The notes under the pieces: model-generated | The model's database searches: none | The model's input: the letters and a program-made list of their open reading frames with translations, nothing else | Told to the model about the DNA's origin: nothing | Source: Agromyces ramosus | GTDB taxonomy: Bacteria; Actinomycetota; Actinomycetes; Actinomycetales; Microbacteriaceae | Length of the DNA stretch: 64,000 bases | Direction: 5' to 3' | Assembly: GCF_030817175.1 (NCBI RefSeq) | Contig: NZ_JAUSYY010000001.1 | Location: forward strand, 1 to 64,000 | Program-made: the position numbers and the translations under genes | In this document: piece by piece, positions 50,926 through 60,341 of the stretch | Layout: the number at the start of each line of letters is the position of its first letter | How positions within the stretch are numbered: the stretch's first letter is position 1

Positions 50926-52011
50926 TCAGGAACCGATCTCCTGGTATGCGGCGAAGAGCAGCGACGGGTCGGGGGCGAGCATCACCGTGGGCTTTGCGAG
51001 ATCGTCGAGCACGATGAAGCGAAGCTGTCCTGCTCGCGCCTTCTTGTCGCGCTGCATGGTGGCGAGCAGGGTGTTCCACCGGCCCGCCGGGTAGGTCGTA
51101 GGCAGGCTCAGGAGATCGAGCACCCGCTTGTGGCGATCGGCGACCTCGTCGGAGAGCCGCCCCGAGAGTCGCCCGAGCTCGGCGGCGAACGCCATGCCCA
51201 CCGCGACCGCGGCACCGTGACGCCACTGGTAGCGCTCGGCGTGCTCGACCGCGTGGCCGAGGGTGTGCCCATAGTTCAGGATCTCGCGGAGGCCCTGCTC
51301 GGTGAAGTCCTCGGAGACGACGTCGGCCTTCATCTGGATCGCGAGTTCGACGACGCGCCGGAACTCGGGGGTCGATGGGTCGGTCGCCACGTCGGGATCC
51401 GCCTCGATGATGTCGAGGATCTCGGGGTAGCGGATGAAGCCGGCCTTCACGATCTCGGCGAAGCCGGCGAGGATCTCGTTCTTCGGGAGGGTGTCGAGCA
51501 GGTCGAGGTCGCAGAGCACCGCGGCCGGTGCATGGAACACCCCGACGAGGTTCTTCCCCTCGTTCGTGTTGATGCCGGTCTTGCCGCCCACCGCCGCGTC
51601 GACCATGCCGAGCACGGTCGTCGGCACCTGCACGACGCGCACGCCGCGGAGCCACGTCGCGGCGACGAAACCGGCCAGGTCGGTGATCGCTCCCCCGCCG
51701 AAGCCGACGACGGCATCGGTGCGCGTGAAGTCGGCTTGGCCGAGCACCTGCCAGCAGAATGCCGCCACCTCGATGCGCTTGCCGGCCTCGGCGTCGGGCA
51801 CCTCGGCGAGGAAGACCTCGAACCGGTCGGAGAGCGCCTCACGGAGTGCGGCGGCTCGCGCGCCCAGCGTCGCCGGATGCACCACGAGCACCTTGCTCGG
51901 TGCGCTGCCGAGCGCATCGGCGAGCTCGCCGAGCGTGCCGCGACCGACGACGACGTCATAGCCGGATTCGCCACCCACCCGGATGTTGGTGCGATCGTCG
52001 CGTGCCGTCAT
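50926..52011 (-). CDS. aroB: 3-dehydroquinate synthase
   Basis: Second step of the shikimate pathway, NAD- and zinc-dependent. 361 residues. VVGFGGGAITDLAGFVAATW, VPTTVLGMVDAAVGGKTGIN and the zinc-site ILNYGHTLGHAVE are intact. Start overlaps the aroK stop by 4 bases. Confidence 0.98.
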   Translation of the reverse strand: MTARDDRTNIRVGGESGYDVVVGRGTLGELADALGSAPSKVLVVHPATLGARAAALREALSDRFEVFLAEVPDAEAGKRIEVAAFCWQVLGQADFTRTDAVVGFGGGAITDLAGFVAATWLRGVRVVQVPTTVLGMVDAAVGGKTGINTNEGKNLVGVFHAPAAVLCDLDLLDTLPKNEILAGFAEIVKAGFIRYPEILDIIEADPDVATDPSTPEFRRVVELAIQMKADVVSEDFTEQGLREILNYGHTLGHAVEHAERYQWRHGAAVAVGMAFAAELGRLSGRLSDEVADRHKRVLDLLSLPTTYPAGRWNTLLATMQRDKKARAGQLRFIVLDDLAKPTVMLAPDPSLLFAAYQEIGS

Positions 52012-52544
52012 CGTGTGCCTCCGAGCTGCCCGGTGATGTCGTCGACGATCCGCGCGACCGGGCGGCGCGAGGTGTCGATGGCGAGGTCGGCGAGGGCCTC
52101 GTAGATCGGGCGCCTCGCCTCGAGGATCGCCTTCCAGGTCTCGAGACCGCCCTCGGCCAGCAGCGGCCGGTTGCCGCCTGAGAGTCGAGGGGCGACCGCC
52201 TTGGGCGAGACCTGGAGCCATACCACCGGCAGGTCGGCGAGGTCTTCGCGAGTCTCGGGGTGGAGCACTGCGCCACCGCCGAGGGAGATCACCGCCTCCT
52301 CGCGCAGCGCATCGGCCACCACCTCTCGCTCGACGATGCGGAAGTACTCCTCGCCCTCGCGCGTGAAGATCTCGTCGATCGGCCCGTACCGATCGGCGAT
52401 GCGAGCATCGGTGTCGACGAACGGTGCACCGAGGGTCGCCGCGAGCCGCTGTCCGACCCGGGACTTGCCCGCCCCCATCGCGCCGATGAGCACGACGGGG
52501 AGGGGGACGCCGTCGCGACGGTCAGGCACGTTCGGCCGGGGCAT
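52008..52544 (-). CDS. aroK: shikimate kinase
   Basis: Phosphorylates shikimate. About 178 residues. P-loop [13 protein letters not shown], shikimate-binding DTDARI, GGGAV and the lid Arg in [12 protein letters not shown]. The start is uncertain: ATG at 52544 overlaps aroC by 23 bases, and GTG at 52529 by 8 bases; neither has a strong ribosome binding site. Confidence 0.95.
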   Translation of the reverse strand: MPRPNVPDRRDGVPLPVVLIGAMGAGKSRVGQRLAATLGAPFVDTDARIADRYGPIDEIFTREGEEYFRIVEREVVADALREEAVISLGGGAVLHPETREDLADLPVVWLQVSPKAVAPRLSGGNRPLLAEGGLETWKAILEARRPIYEALADLAIDTSRRPVARIVDDITGQLGGTR

Positions 52545-53742
52545 CCGCCGACGCGACCTCGCTGCGGAGCGCGTCGGGGATCGCCGCGAGATAGGACTCG
52601 AGGTTGCGGCGCGTCTCGGCGATCGAGTCGCCCCCGAACTTCTCGAGCACGGCGTTCGCGAGGGTGAGGGCCACCATCGCCTCGGCGACGACACCCGCGG
52701 CGGGCACCGCGCACACGTCGGATCGCTGGTGGTGAGCCGCGGCCGCCTCGCCCGTGGCGACATCGACGGTGGGCAGGGCGTGCGGCACGGTCGCGATGGG
52801 CTTCATGCCGGCGCGCACGCGGAGCACGGTGCCGGTGGACATGCCACCCTCCGTGCCGCCCGCACGGTCGCTGGCGCGCACGATGTGCCCGTCGCCCTGG
52901 TGCAGTTCGTCATGTGCGGCGGACCCTCGGCGCGTGGTCGTGAGGAAGCCGTCGCCGACCTCGACGCCCTTGATCGCCTGGATGCCCATGAGGGCGGCCG
53001 CGAGCTGCGCGTCGAGGCGGCGGTCCCAGTGCACGTAGGAGCCGAGACCCGGTGGCACGCCATAGGCGAGCACCTCGACGACGCCGCCGAGCGTGTCGCC
53101 GTCTTTGTGAGCGGCGTCGACCTCGGCGACCATCAGCGCAGAGGTCTCGGCGTCGAAGCAGCGCAGCGGGTCGGCGTCGAGCCGATCGACATCACCGGGG
53201 AGCGGCAGGGGGCGACCCTCGGGAACGCGCACAGGGCCGATGGCGATCGTATGTGCCACGAGTTGGATGCCGAGCTCTCGGAGGAAGGCACGGGCGACGG
53301 CCCCGAGTGCGACGCGCGCCGCGGTCTCACGTGCGCTCGCGCGCTCGAGCACCGGGCGTGCCTCATCGAAGCCGTACTTCTGCATGCCGGCGAGATCGGC
53401 GTGGCCCGGACGGGGGCGGGTGAGCGGCGCCCCTCGACCGCGGCCGAGCTTCGCGGGGTCGATGGGCTCGGGGCTCATGACCTCCTGCCACTTCGGCCAT
53501 TCGGTGTTGCCGATGCGCAGCGCCACGGGACTGCCGAGGCTGAGGCCGTGGCGCACGCCGCCCGAGATCGCCAATTCGTCTTGCTCGAACTTCATGCGCG
53601 CACCGCGGCCGTAGCCGAGCTTGCGACGCGCGAGATCGGCGCGGATGTCGTCGAGTGAGACGGGGGTACCGGCGGGAAGACCCTCGAGGATCGCCACGAG
53701 CTCAGGCCCGTGCGACTCTCCGGCAGTGAGCCAACGGAGCAT
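52522..53742 (-). CDS. aroC: chorismate synthase
   Basis: Last shared step to chorismate, needing reduced FMN. 406 residues. Family signatures [32 protein letters not shown] and [16 protein letters not shown]. The ATG at 53742 has AAGGA 8 bases upstream; a GTG two codons earlier would be too close to it. It supplies the chorismate used by trpE in this window. Confidence 0.98.
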   Translation of the reverse strand: MLRWLTAGESHGPELVAILEGLPAGTPVSLDDIRADLARRKLGYGRGARMKFEQDELAISGGVRHGLSLGSPVALRIGNTEWPKWQEVMSPEPIDPAKLGRGRGAPLTRPRPGHADLAGMQKYGFDEARPVLERASARETAARVALGAVARAFLRELGIQLVAHTIAIGPVRVPEGRPLPLPGDVDRLDADPLRCFDAETSALMVAEVDAAHKDGDTLGGVVEVLAYGVPPGLGSYVHWDRRLDAQLAAALMGIQAIKGVEVGDGFLTTTRRGSAAHDELHQGDGHIVRASDRAGGTEGGMSTGTVLRVRAGMKPIATVPHALPTVDVATGEAAAAHHQRSDVCAVPAAGVVAEAMVALTLANAVLEKFGGDSIAETRRNLESYLAAIPDALRSEVASADAPAERA

Positions 53743-53763
53743 GCCCACTATCCTTCCACAGGC

Positions 53764-54585
53764 TCAGGAGAGGGATTCGCGCATGACGGCGAGCACGGCG
53801 TCCTCGTCATCGAGCGGTGAGTGCTGGTCACCGTTCACGAAGACGCGGACCTGCAGCAGCGCCTGGTGCAGGAGCATCCCGAGGCCGTGCACGACGGTGC
53901 CGCCCGTCGCAAGCCATGGTGCCGCGAGCCGAGACGGCCACGGGTCGTACGCGGCGTCGAGGAGCACCGCGTGGCGCGCGAGGGCGTCGGATGCCGCGAC
54001 GCCGAGGTCGGTGCCGCCTGGCACCGTGCTGACGACGAGATCGGCGCCGTCGGCTGTGGCGAGGTCGGCGATCGGCGCCTCGTCGACCGCGAGGCCCAGG
54101 CTCGTGCCGAGCGCTTGGAGCGGCGACGCGGCGCCCGGCCGCCGGACGAGCACGCGGACGTGTGCGGCCCCGAGCTGCGCCATCGCGATCAGCGCGGATG
54201 CCGCGGTGGCACCGCCCCCGATCAGGAGGCCCCGGTGCACCGAGTCGAGACCGTGCTCGCCGAGCGTGCGCACGATGCCGCCGACGTCGGTGTTGAAGCC
54301 GCGGAGCGTCGGCCCGTCGAAGAGCACGGTGTTGGCTGCGCCGGCTTGCACGGCGACCTGGTCGACGTCATCGAGCAGCGGCAGCACATCCTGCTTGAGC
54401 GGCATCGTGAGCGAGAGGCCGCGCCAGGACTCGTCGCGGGTGTCGAGGAAGGCCGGCAGGCGTGGTCGGTCGAGGTCGATCGCCGTGTACTGCCAGTCGA
54501 GACCGAGTTGCGCGTAGGCCGCGCGGTGCAATGTCGGGCTCTTCGAGTGCTCGATCGGCGAGCCGAGCACGGCGAGACGGTGCAC
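53764..54585 (-). CDS. aroE: shikimate dehydrogenase
   Basis: NADP-dependent reduction of 3-dehydroshikimate. 273 residues. LGSPIEHSKSPTLHRAAY holds the shikimate-binding Ser-x-Ser-Pro element, LSLTMPLKQDVLPLLD the catalytic Lys, and GGGATAASALIAMAQLG the nucleotide site. GTG start 4 bases after mltG. Confidence 0.95.
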   Translation of the reverse strand: MHRLAVLGSPIEHSKSPTLHRAAYAQLGLDWQYTAIDLDRPRLPAFLDTRDESWRGLSLTMPLKQDVLPLLDDVDQVAVQAGAANTVLFDGPTLRGFNTDVGGIVRTLGEHGLDSVHRGLLIGGGATAASALIAMAQLGAAHVRVLVRRPGAASPLQALGTSLGLAVDEAPIADLATADGADLVVSTVPGGTDLGVAASDALARHAVLLDAAYDPWPSRLAAPWLATGGTVVHGLGMLLHQALLQVRVFVNGDQHSPLDDEDAVLAVMRESLS

Positions 54586-54589
54586 GGCG

Positions 54590-55963
54590 TCAGTTCCCGT
54601 ACTCGGGGTGCTCTTCGAGCCAGGCGAGGAAGCGCTCGACGGCGGCATCGTGTTCGTCGATGGTCGACGAGAACACCGTCTCGCCCGTGTCGAGGTCGAC
54701 GGTGACGAAGTACAGCCACGGGCCATCGGCGGGATGGAGCGCCGCGTCGATCGCCAGGTCTCCGGGATTGCCGATCGGCCCGGGCGGCAGCCCGGGGTGC
54801 ACGTAGGTGTTGTAGGGGTTCGCGGGGTCGGCCCGTTGGGCGTCGGTGGTCGTGACGACCGAGTCGTCGCCGACGCCGTAGTGCACGGTCGAGTCGAACT
54901 GGAGGAGGCCGCTGTCGAACAGCTCGGGGTTCAGGCGGTTCTCGATCACCCTCGACACCTTGTAGTAGTCGTCGCGGAGTCCCGCCTCCCGCTCGATGAG
55001 CGATGCCTTGACGACGGTGCGCCAGCGGTCCGCCGGGGCGACCCCCGCGGCATCGAGTGCTTCGAACGAACGGTCGACGAGCATCTTCACGACGCCGTCG
55101 GCCGTCATGCCCGGCTCGACCGTGTAGGTCGCCGGGAAGAGGAAGCCCTCGACACTCGTCGCCTCGGGCGGCAGGCCCAGGGCCGGGAGGTTCGCGGCGG
55201 CGGCCTGCAATTGCTCGATGGGGATGCCGGTGACGAATGCGACCTCGGCGAGGGCGTTCTTCGCCCACATTCCCTCTTGGATCACGAACGTGTTCTCGAG
55301 CTTGTTCGCCGGATCGAGCAGGGCATCGAGCGCCGCCTGCGCGCTCATCTCCTCGGCCATGAGGTAGGCGCCCGGGTGGAACTCGGGTTCGGGAGTCTCC
55401 TCCAGGAGGAGGTCGTAGAACGCGTCGTACGACGCGGTGACGCCCTCATCGACGAGGTTCTCGGCGATGCTCGAGCCGGTGTCGCCCTCGTGGATCATGA
55501 AGACGACCTCGCCGGTGCCCTCGCCCGAGTAGTCGGCGGCGGGAGTGAAGCGCTCGACGAGCGAGTTGATCGGACCCTGGAGGAAGAAGAAGGCGCCGGC
55601 CCCGAGCGCGACGACCACGATGAGGCCGATGAGGCAGCCCCACGCGCCGCGCCGCCTCGGCTTCTCGGGCTCGCCGTAGGGGTCGGTTGTCACGTCACGC
55701 GGATCGGTCCGCAACGGACGCACCTCGACCGGCTCGGCGACGTCCGCCTCCGCCTGCTCGGCGAGCGCCTGACGCCGTTGCTCGGCCTCGCGCGCCTCAC
55801 GGCGGGTCATCGGCTGCGAGCTGTCAGAGGCCGGGGCAGCGCCGCGGGAGTCGGCTGCGGGAACGCCCGCACCGGTGGTCGGCCGCACGTCGCCGGCGAG
55901 CAGCGCGTGCCAGTCGATGGGTGCAGGGCCCTCGTCAGGTCGCTCTGGGGGGAGCTGGGTCAC
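54590..55963 (-). CDS. mltG: endolytic murein transglycosylase
   Basis: Membrane enzyme that cuts nascent glycan strands and sets their length. 457 residues: a cytoplasmic N-terminal part (1-95, acidic and Arg-rich), one membrane segment at about 98-118 (GCLIGLIVVVALGAGAFFFL), and a YceG catalytic domain outside with VVKASLIEREAG (catalytic Glu) and the later LPPGPIGNPGDLAIDAALHP. GTG start overlaps the ruvX stop. The ruvX-mltG-aroE order is common in actinobacteria. Confidence 0.95.
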   Translation of the reverse strand: MTQLPPERPDEGPAPIDWHALLAGDVRPTTGAGVPAADSRGAAPASDSSQPMTRREAREAEQRRQALAEQAEADVAEPVEVRPLRTDPRDVTTDPYGEPEKPRRRGAWGCLIGLIVVVALGAGAFFFLQGPINSLVERFTPAADYSGEGTGEVVFMIHEGDTGSSIAENLVDEGVTASYDAFYDLLLEETPEPEFHPGAYLMAEEMSAQAALDALLDPANKLENTFVIQEGMWAKNALAEVAFVTGIPIEQLQAAAANLPALGLPPEATSVEGFLFPATYTVEPGMTADGVVKMLVDRSFEALDAAGVAPADRWRTVVKASLIEREAGLRDDYYKVSRVIENRLNPELFDSGLLQFDSTVHYGVGDDSVVTTTDAQRADPANPYNTYVHPGLPPGPIGNPGDLAIDAALHPADGPWLYFVTVDLDTGETVFSSTIDEHDAAVERFLAWLEEHPEYGN

Positions 55964-56436
55964 AGGGTTGGAAGCCCTTCTTCAGTGCCGAGCGCCCGCC
56001 CCGGGGCGATGCCCGAGGAGCGCTCCGCGTCGATCGCGTGTTGCAGAATGATAACGGCTGCGACTTGGTCGACGATGGGACGCTGCTTCCGCGACGACTT
56101 GCCCGATGCGCGGAGCGCCTGTTGGGCGCTCACCGTCGAGAGACGCTCGTCGACGAGGCGCACTCGTGCACCGGCATCCGCGAGCCGTTGGGCGAAGCCG
56201 ATGGCGTCGTCGGTCGATGCCGTCGGGTTGCCCGAGAGTGAGAGCGGGTTGCCGACGACCAGCTCGACGACGCCGAATTCGTCGGCGAGCTCGAGGATGC
56301 GGCGCACGTCGGCGTCGCCCTCAGCCGCTCGCACGACAGTCTCGACGGGCACGGCGAGCACCGCGCCGGCGTCGCAACGGGCGACGCCGATGCGCGCCCG
56401 ACCGACGTCGATGCCGAGCCTCGCACCCGTTCGCAC
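55960..56436 (-). CDS. ruvX: YqgF/RuvX-type Holliday-junction resolvase-like protein
   Basis: 158 residues, RNase H fold. GIDVGRARIGVARCD at the start, VELVVGNPLSLSG, LVDERLSTVSAQQAL and a terminal VDQVAAVIILQHAID carry the conserved acidic residues. Biochemically linked to 16S rRNA 5'-end processing or branched-DNA cleavage in relatives; the exact role is not settled. It starts 5 bases after alaS. Confidence 0.94.
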   Translation of the reverse strand: MRTGARLGIDVGRARIGVARCDAGAVLAVPVETVVRAAEGDADVRRILELADEFGVVELVVGNPLSLSGNPTASTDDAIGFAQRLADAGARVRLVDERLSTVSAQQALRASGKSSRKQRPIVDQVAAVIILQHAIDAERSSGIAPGRALGTEEGLPTL

Positions 56437-56441
56437 GCGCG

Positions 56442-59099
56442 CTACCGGCTGAGCCCTGTGCGCACGGCCTCGAGTGCAGCAGGGATCGCCGACACATCGC
56501 TGCCACCGCCCTGCGCCAGGTCGGGCTTGCCGCCGCCGCCGCCGCCGAGCACGCTGGCCATGGCCTTCGCGAGCGAGCCGGCGTTGGCGCCGGCGTCGCG
56601 GGCAGCAGGCGAGGTGGCCACGATGGCGAGCGGCTTGCCGCCGACGACACCGGCGAGGGCGACGACGGATGCCGCATCGCCGATCTGCCCGCGCACCGAG
56701 AGTGCCAGCGAACGCAACTCGTCGCCGGAGCCGAGTTCACCGACGGACTCCGCCACCAGCAGCACGTCGCCCACCCGTGCCGCCTTCGCCGCGAGCGCCG
56801 GCACTCGGTCGCTCAGCGCCCGCGCCTCGAACGCCTGGATGCGCTTCTCCGCCGCCTTCAGGCTCGACACGAGTTCGCCCACCCGGTCGACGAGCTGCTC
56901 GGGTCGCGTCTTCAGGGTCGTCGTGAGCTCGGAGACGAGCGCACGCTCGGAGGCGAACCTGCGGAACGCGTCGAGGCCGACGAGCGACTCGACACGTCGG
57001 TTCGAGGCTCCGACGGATGACTCGCCGACGATGTTGATCATGCCGACCTCGGCGCTCGTGGACACGTGCGTGCCCGCGCAGAGCTCGCGCGACCAAGGAC
57101 CGCCGATGTCGACGACGCGAACGACGTCGCCGTACTTCTCGCCGAAGAGGGCCATCGCGCCGAGCGACTTCGCCTCCTCGAGGGGCATCTCGCGAGTAAC
57201 GACCTCGAGATTGTCGCGGATCGCCGCGTTGGAGATGTCCTCGATCTCGCTGCGGGTATCGGCCGAGAGCGCAGAGTTCCAGCCGTAGTCGAGCCGGAGG
57301 TAGCCCGCCTTGTTGAACGAGCCCGACTGGTGGGCATTGGGGCCGAGCACCTGTCGAAGGGCCGCGTGCACGAGATGCGTGCCCGAGTGGGCCTGCGTCG
57401 CGCCGCGACGGTACTGCTCGTCGACCAGGGTGGTCGCGGGAACGCCCACGCCGACCTCTCCGGTGGTGACCTTCACGGTGTGGCTGATGAGGCCCTTGAT
57501 GGGCTTCTGCACGTCGAGCACCTCGAGCTCGAATCCGTCGCCGACGATGCGGCCCTGGTCGGGTGCCTGCCCGCCGGACTCCGCGTAGAGCGAGGTCTCG
57601 GCGAGGATGACCTCCGCGGTCTGGCCGGCCGTCGCGAACGGCACGGGGCGGCCGTCGACGAGCAGGCCGAGCACCGTCGACTGGGTCGTGAGATCGGTGT
57701 AGCCGGTGAAGATCGTCTCGCCCTTGGCCCGGAAGTCGGCGTACACGGAGAGGTCGGCGAGCACCTTCTTCTTCGACTTCGCGTCGGTCTTCGCGCGGGT
57801 GCGCTGCTGCGTCATGAGCGTGTCGAAGGCGGCACGGTCGACCGAGAGCCCGGCTTCGTCGGCCATCTCGAGGGTGAGCTCGATGGGGAATCCGTACGTG
57901 TCGTGCAGGAGGAACGCGGTGTCGCCCGCGAGCTCGGCCTGCCCCGAGCCCTTCGTCTTCGTGACGGCGAGGTCGAGGATCGAGGTGCCGGCCGTCAGCG
58001 TGCGGAGGAAGGTCTCCTCCTCGCCGAGCGCGAGCTGCTCGATGTGCGTGTAGTCGGCCGCGACCTCGGGATACGCGGACTTCATCGCGTCGCGCGACGC
58101 CGCGAACAGCTCGCGGAACGTCGGCCCCTCCACCCCGAGCAGCCGCATGGCACGGATGCTCCGGCGGAGCAGTCTCCGCAGGATGTAGCCGCGCCCTTCG
58201 TTCGACGGGCTCACCCCATCGCTCATCAGCATCAGCGCGGAGCGCACGTGGTCGGCGATGACCCGCATGCGCACGTCATCGTCGTGGTTCGCGCCGTAAC
58301 GTCGCCCCGAGAGTTCGGCCGCGCGGTCGAGGACCGGCCGCACCTGGTCGATCTCGTACATGTTGTCGACGCCCTGCTTGATGAACGCGACGCGCTCGAG
58401 CCCCATGCCGGTGTCGATGTTCTTCTTCGGCAGGTCCTTCACGATGCGGAAGTCGGTCTTCGACACGACATCGTCGATGAGGTACTGCATGAACACGAGG
58501 TTCCAGATCTCGACATAGCGGTCATCGTCGGTCGCCGGACCGCCGTCGGCGCCGTACTCCGGTCCACGATCGAAGAAGATCTCCGAGCACGGGCCGGCGG
58601 GCCCGGGCTGGCCGGTGTGCCAGTAGTTGGTGTCCTTGCCGAGACGCTGGATCCGCTCTTCGGGGAGGCCCGCGATCGCCTTCCAGAGCTCGATCGCCTC
58701 GTCGTCGTCTTCGTACACCGTGACCCAGAGGTCGTTCGGGTCGAAACCGTAGCCGCCGTCGGCCTCGGACGTGGTGAGCAGCTCCCACGCCATGCGGATG
58801 GCGCCTTCCTTGAAGTAGTCGCCGAACGAGAAGTTGCCGCTCATCTGGAAGAACGTGCCGTGACGGGGCGTCTTGCCCACTTCTTCGATGTCGTTCGTGC
58901 GGATGCACTTCTGCACGCTCGTCGCACGCGGGTACGGCGGGGGAACGAGGCCGGTGAGGTACGGCACGAACGGCACCATGCCGGCGACCGTGAAGAGCAG
59001 CGTGGGGTCATCGGAGACGAGCGACGCCGACGGCACGACCGTGTGGCCGCGCTCGGCGAAGAAGTCCAGCCAGCGCTGGCGGATGTCGGCAGTCTGCAT
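56442..59099 (-). CDS. alaS: alanyl-tRNA synthetase
   Basis: Charges tRNA-Ala. 885 residues. Class II core with MVPFVPYLTGLVPPPYPRATSVQ motifs near the start, the editing domain zinc ligands HSGTHLVHAALRQVLG and CAGTHVSTSAE, and the C-terminal Gly-rich C-Ala domain (VLGGGGGGKPDLAQGGG). It precedes ruvX and follows a small membrane-protein gene. Confidence 0.98.
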   Translation of the reverse strand: MQTADIRQRWLDFFAERGHTVVPSASLVSDDPTLLFTVAGMVPFVPYLTGLVPPPYPRATSVQKCIRTNDIEEVGKTPRHGTFFQMSGNFSFGDYFKEGAIRMAWELLTTSEADGGYGFDPNDLWVTVYEDDDEAIELWKAIAGLPEERIQRLGKDTNYWHTGQPGPAGPCSEIFFDRGPEYGADGGPATDDDRYVEIWNLVFMQYLIDDVVSKTDFRIVKDLPKKNIDTGMGLERVAFIKQGVDNMYEIDQVRPVLDRAAELSGRRYGANHDDDVRMRVIADHVRSALMLMSDGVSPSNEGRGYILRRLLRRSIRAMRLLGVEGPTFRELFAASRDAMKSAYPEVAADYTHIEQLALGEEETFLRTLTAGTSILDLAVTKTKGSGQAELAGDTAFLLHDTYGFPIELTLEMADEAGLSVDRAAFDTLMTQQRTRAKTDAKSKKKVLADLSVYADFRAKGETIFTGYTDLTTQSTVLGLLVDGRPVPFATAGQTAEVILAETSLYAESGGQAPDQGRIVGDGFELEVLDVQKPIKGLISHTVKVTTGEVGVGVPATTLVDEQYRRGATQAHSGTHLVHAALRQVLGPNAHQSGSFNKAGYLRLDYGWNSALSADTRSEIEDISNAAIRDNLEVVTREMPLEEAKSLGAMALFGEKYGDVVRVVDIGGPWSRELCAGTHVSTSAEVGMINIVGESSVGASNRRVESLVGLDAFRRFASERALVSELTTTLKTRPEQLVDRVGELVSSLKAAEKRIQAFEARALSDRVPALAAKAARVGDVLLVAESVGELGSGDELRSLALSVRGQIGDAASVVALAGVVGGKPLAIVATSPAARDAGANAGSLAKAMASVLGGGGGGKPDLAQGGGSDVSAIPAALEAVRTGLSR

Positions 59100-59156
59100 G
59101 GTTCCGTTCTGGTCCCGCCCGGTGCTTCCGGGCCGTCGAAGAGGTGGGTCGGCGTG

Positions 59157-59360
59157 TCAGCGAGCTGCAGGGGCGTCGCCGGCCTCCGCGCGGAGCTCGG
59201 CGTCACGGGCGTGGTAGCCCTCGGCGATCGCGTTGCCGAACGCCCGTGCCTTCGCGTCGACGCTGGAGAAGAAGTCCCTGCCCTGCGAGGTCTGGTTGAC
59301 CTGATGCGCGACGACGAATCCGGCCGCGACGCCGACGGTGAACCACAGAATGCTCTTCAC
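59157..59360 (-). CDS. small conserved protein between rpsD and alaS, one membrane segment
   Basis: 67 residues: MKSILWFTVGVAAGFVVAHQVNQ is a single membrane segment, followed by a soluble, mildly amphipathic tail with DARAxx-like charged pattern. I do not recognise a named function. A gene of this size in the same position is common in actinobacteria. GGGAG lies 6 bases before the GTG, and TAGACT at 59417-59422 could be the promoter of this gene and alaS. Confidence 0.75.
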   Translation of the reverse strand: MKSILWFTVGVAAGFVVAHQVNQTSQGRDFFSSVDAKARAFGNAIAEGYHARDAELRAEAGDAPAAR

Positions 59361-59416
59361 GAGGTGCTCCCTGATCGATTTCTCGCCGGCGCACTGCGCT
59401 CGGCACGCCTCGCAAT

Positions 59417-59422
59417 AGTCTA
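59417..59422 (-). promoter_or_regulatory. possible minus-10 box upstream of the small gene and alaS operon
   Basis: TAGACT on the minus strand about 57 bases upstream of the small gene's GTG. No matching minus-35 is seen. Confidence 0.4.
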
Positions 59423-59454
59423 GTGGCGCGCGCGGAGCGGCCGGCGAGACGAAA

Positions 59455-59486
59455 CAGGGGCCGCGGGAAACATCCCGCGACCCCTG
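59455..59486 (-). terminator. hairpin terminator after rpsD
   Basis: 14-bp stem with one mismatch, CAGGGGCCGCGGGA and its partner, and a 4-base loop, followed on the minus strand by TTTCG. It starts 16 bases after the rpsD stop. Confidence 0.75.
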
Positions 59487-59501
59487 CTCGAGTGCTGTAC
59501 G

Positions 59502-60125
59502 TCAGCGAGCGGCGTAGTACTCCACCACCAGCTGCACGTCGCAGGTCACGGGGACCTCGACGCGCTTCGGACGACGGAGGAGCTGCACCTGGAGCTTGTC
59601 GAGCTCGACCTCGAGGTAGCCGGGGAGCTTGGGCAGCACGTCGACGTGACCGCCGGCGGCCGCGACCTGGAAGGGCTCGGTGCCCTCGCTGCGTGCCTTG
59701 ACGTGCACGAGCTGGCCCGGCTTCACGCGGAACGAGGGGCGGTCGACGAGCTGGCCGTCGACCAGGATGTGACGGTGCACGACGAACTGGCGGGCCTGTG
59801 AGATGGTGCGGGCGAAGCCGGCGCGAAGCACGATGGCGTCGAGACGCATCTCGAGCAGCTCGACCAGGTTCTCACCGGTCAGGCCCTCGGCGCGACGGGC
59901 CTCGTTGAAGGCGATGCGCAGCTGCTTCTCGCGGATGCCGTACTGGGCGCGCAGGCGCTGCTTCTCACGAAGACGCACCGCGTAGTCGCTGTCCTGCTTG
60001 CGCTTGGTGCGGCCGTGCTCGCCCGGGGCGTACGGACGCTTCTCCATGTAGCGGGCGGCCTTCGGGGTGAGGGCGACGCCGAGCGCACGGGAGAGGCGGG
60101 TCTTGCTGCGTGACTGGTTCGACAC
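59502..60125 (-). CDS. rpsD: 30S ribosomal protein S4
   Basis: Primary 16S rRNA binder and assembly protein. 207 residues. The S4 RNA-binding domain (about 97-160) contains ARQFVVHRHILVDGQLVD. The N-terminal cysteines that bind zinc in many S4 proteins are absent (only one Cys, near the C-terminus), so this is the zinc-free type. GTG start with AAAGGA 5 bases upstream. The rpoA/rpsK/rpsM neighbours of some bacteria are absent here. Confidence 0.97.
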   Translation of the reverse strand: MSNQSRSKTRLSRALGVALTPKAARYMEKRPYAPGEHGRTKRKQDSDYAVRLREKQRLRAQYGIREKQLRIAFNEARRAEGLTGENLVELLEMRLDAIVLRAGFARTISQARQFVVHRHILVDGQLVDRPSFRVKPGQLVHVKARSEGTEPFQVAAAGGHVDVLPKLPGYLEVELDKLQVQLLRRPKRVEVPVTCDVQLVVEYYAAR

Positions 60126-60287
60126 GAATGTCCTTTCGGAAGAATCTCAAGTGAATTCACGGCGCGATCATGCGCCGAAAAACTGTGTCAGAGGGATTCG
60201 CCAAGGGTGGATCGGCTACAGATCGCACCCATTCGCCGGTGACTCTCTCGCAGCCGCGCTCGAGAATCAGGCTTCAGGCCAACGGAC

Positions 60288-60317
60288 AGGATATCACGCC
60301 GGCCGGGCCCCGCCCAA
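60288..60317 (-). promoter_or_regulatory. predicted rpsD promoter
   Basis: TTGGGC (60317-60312), 18 bases and TATCCT (60293-60288) on the minus strand. Transcription would start near 60281, leaving an untranslated leader of about 155 bases, long enough for S4 autocontrol. Confidence 0.5.
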
Positions 60318-60341
60318 TGCGCCGCGGTCGCCCGATTCGCA

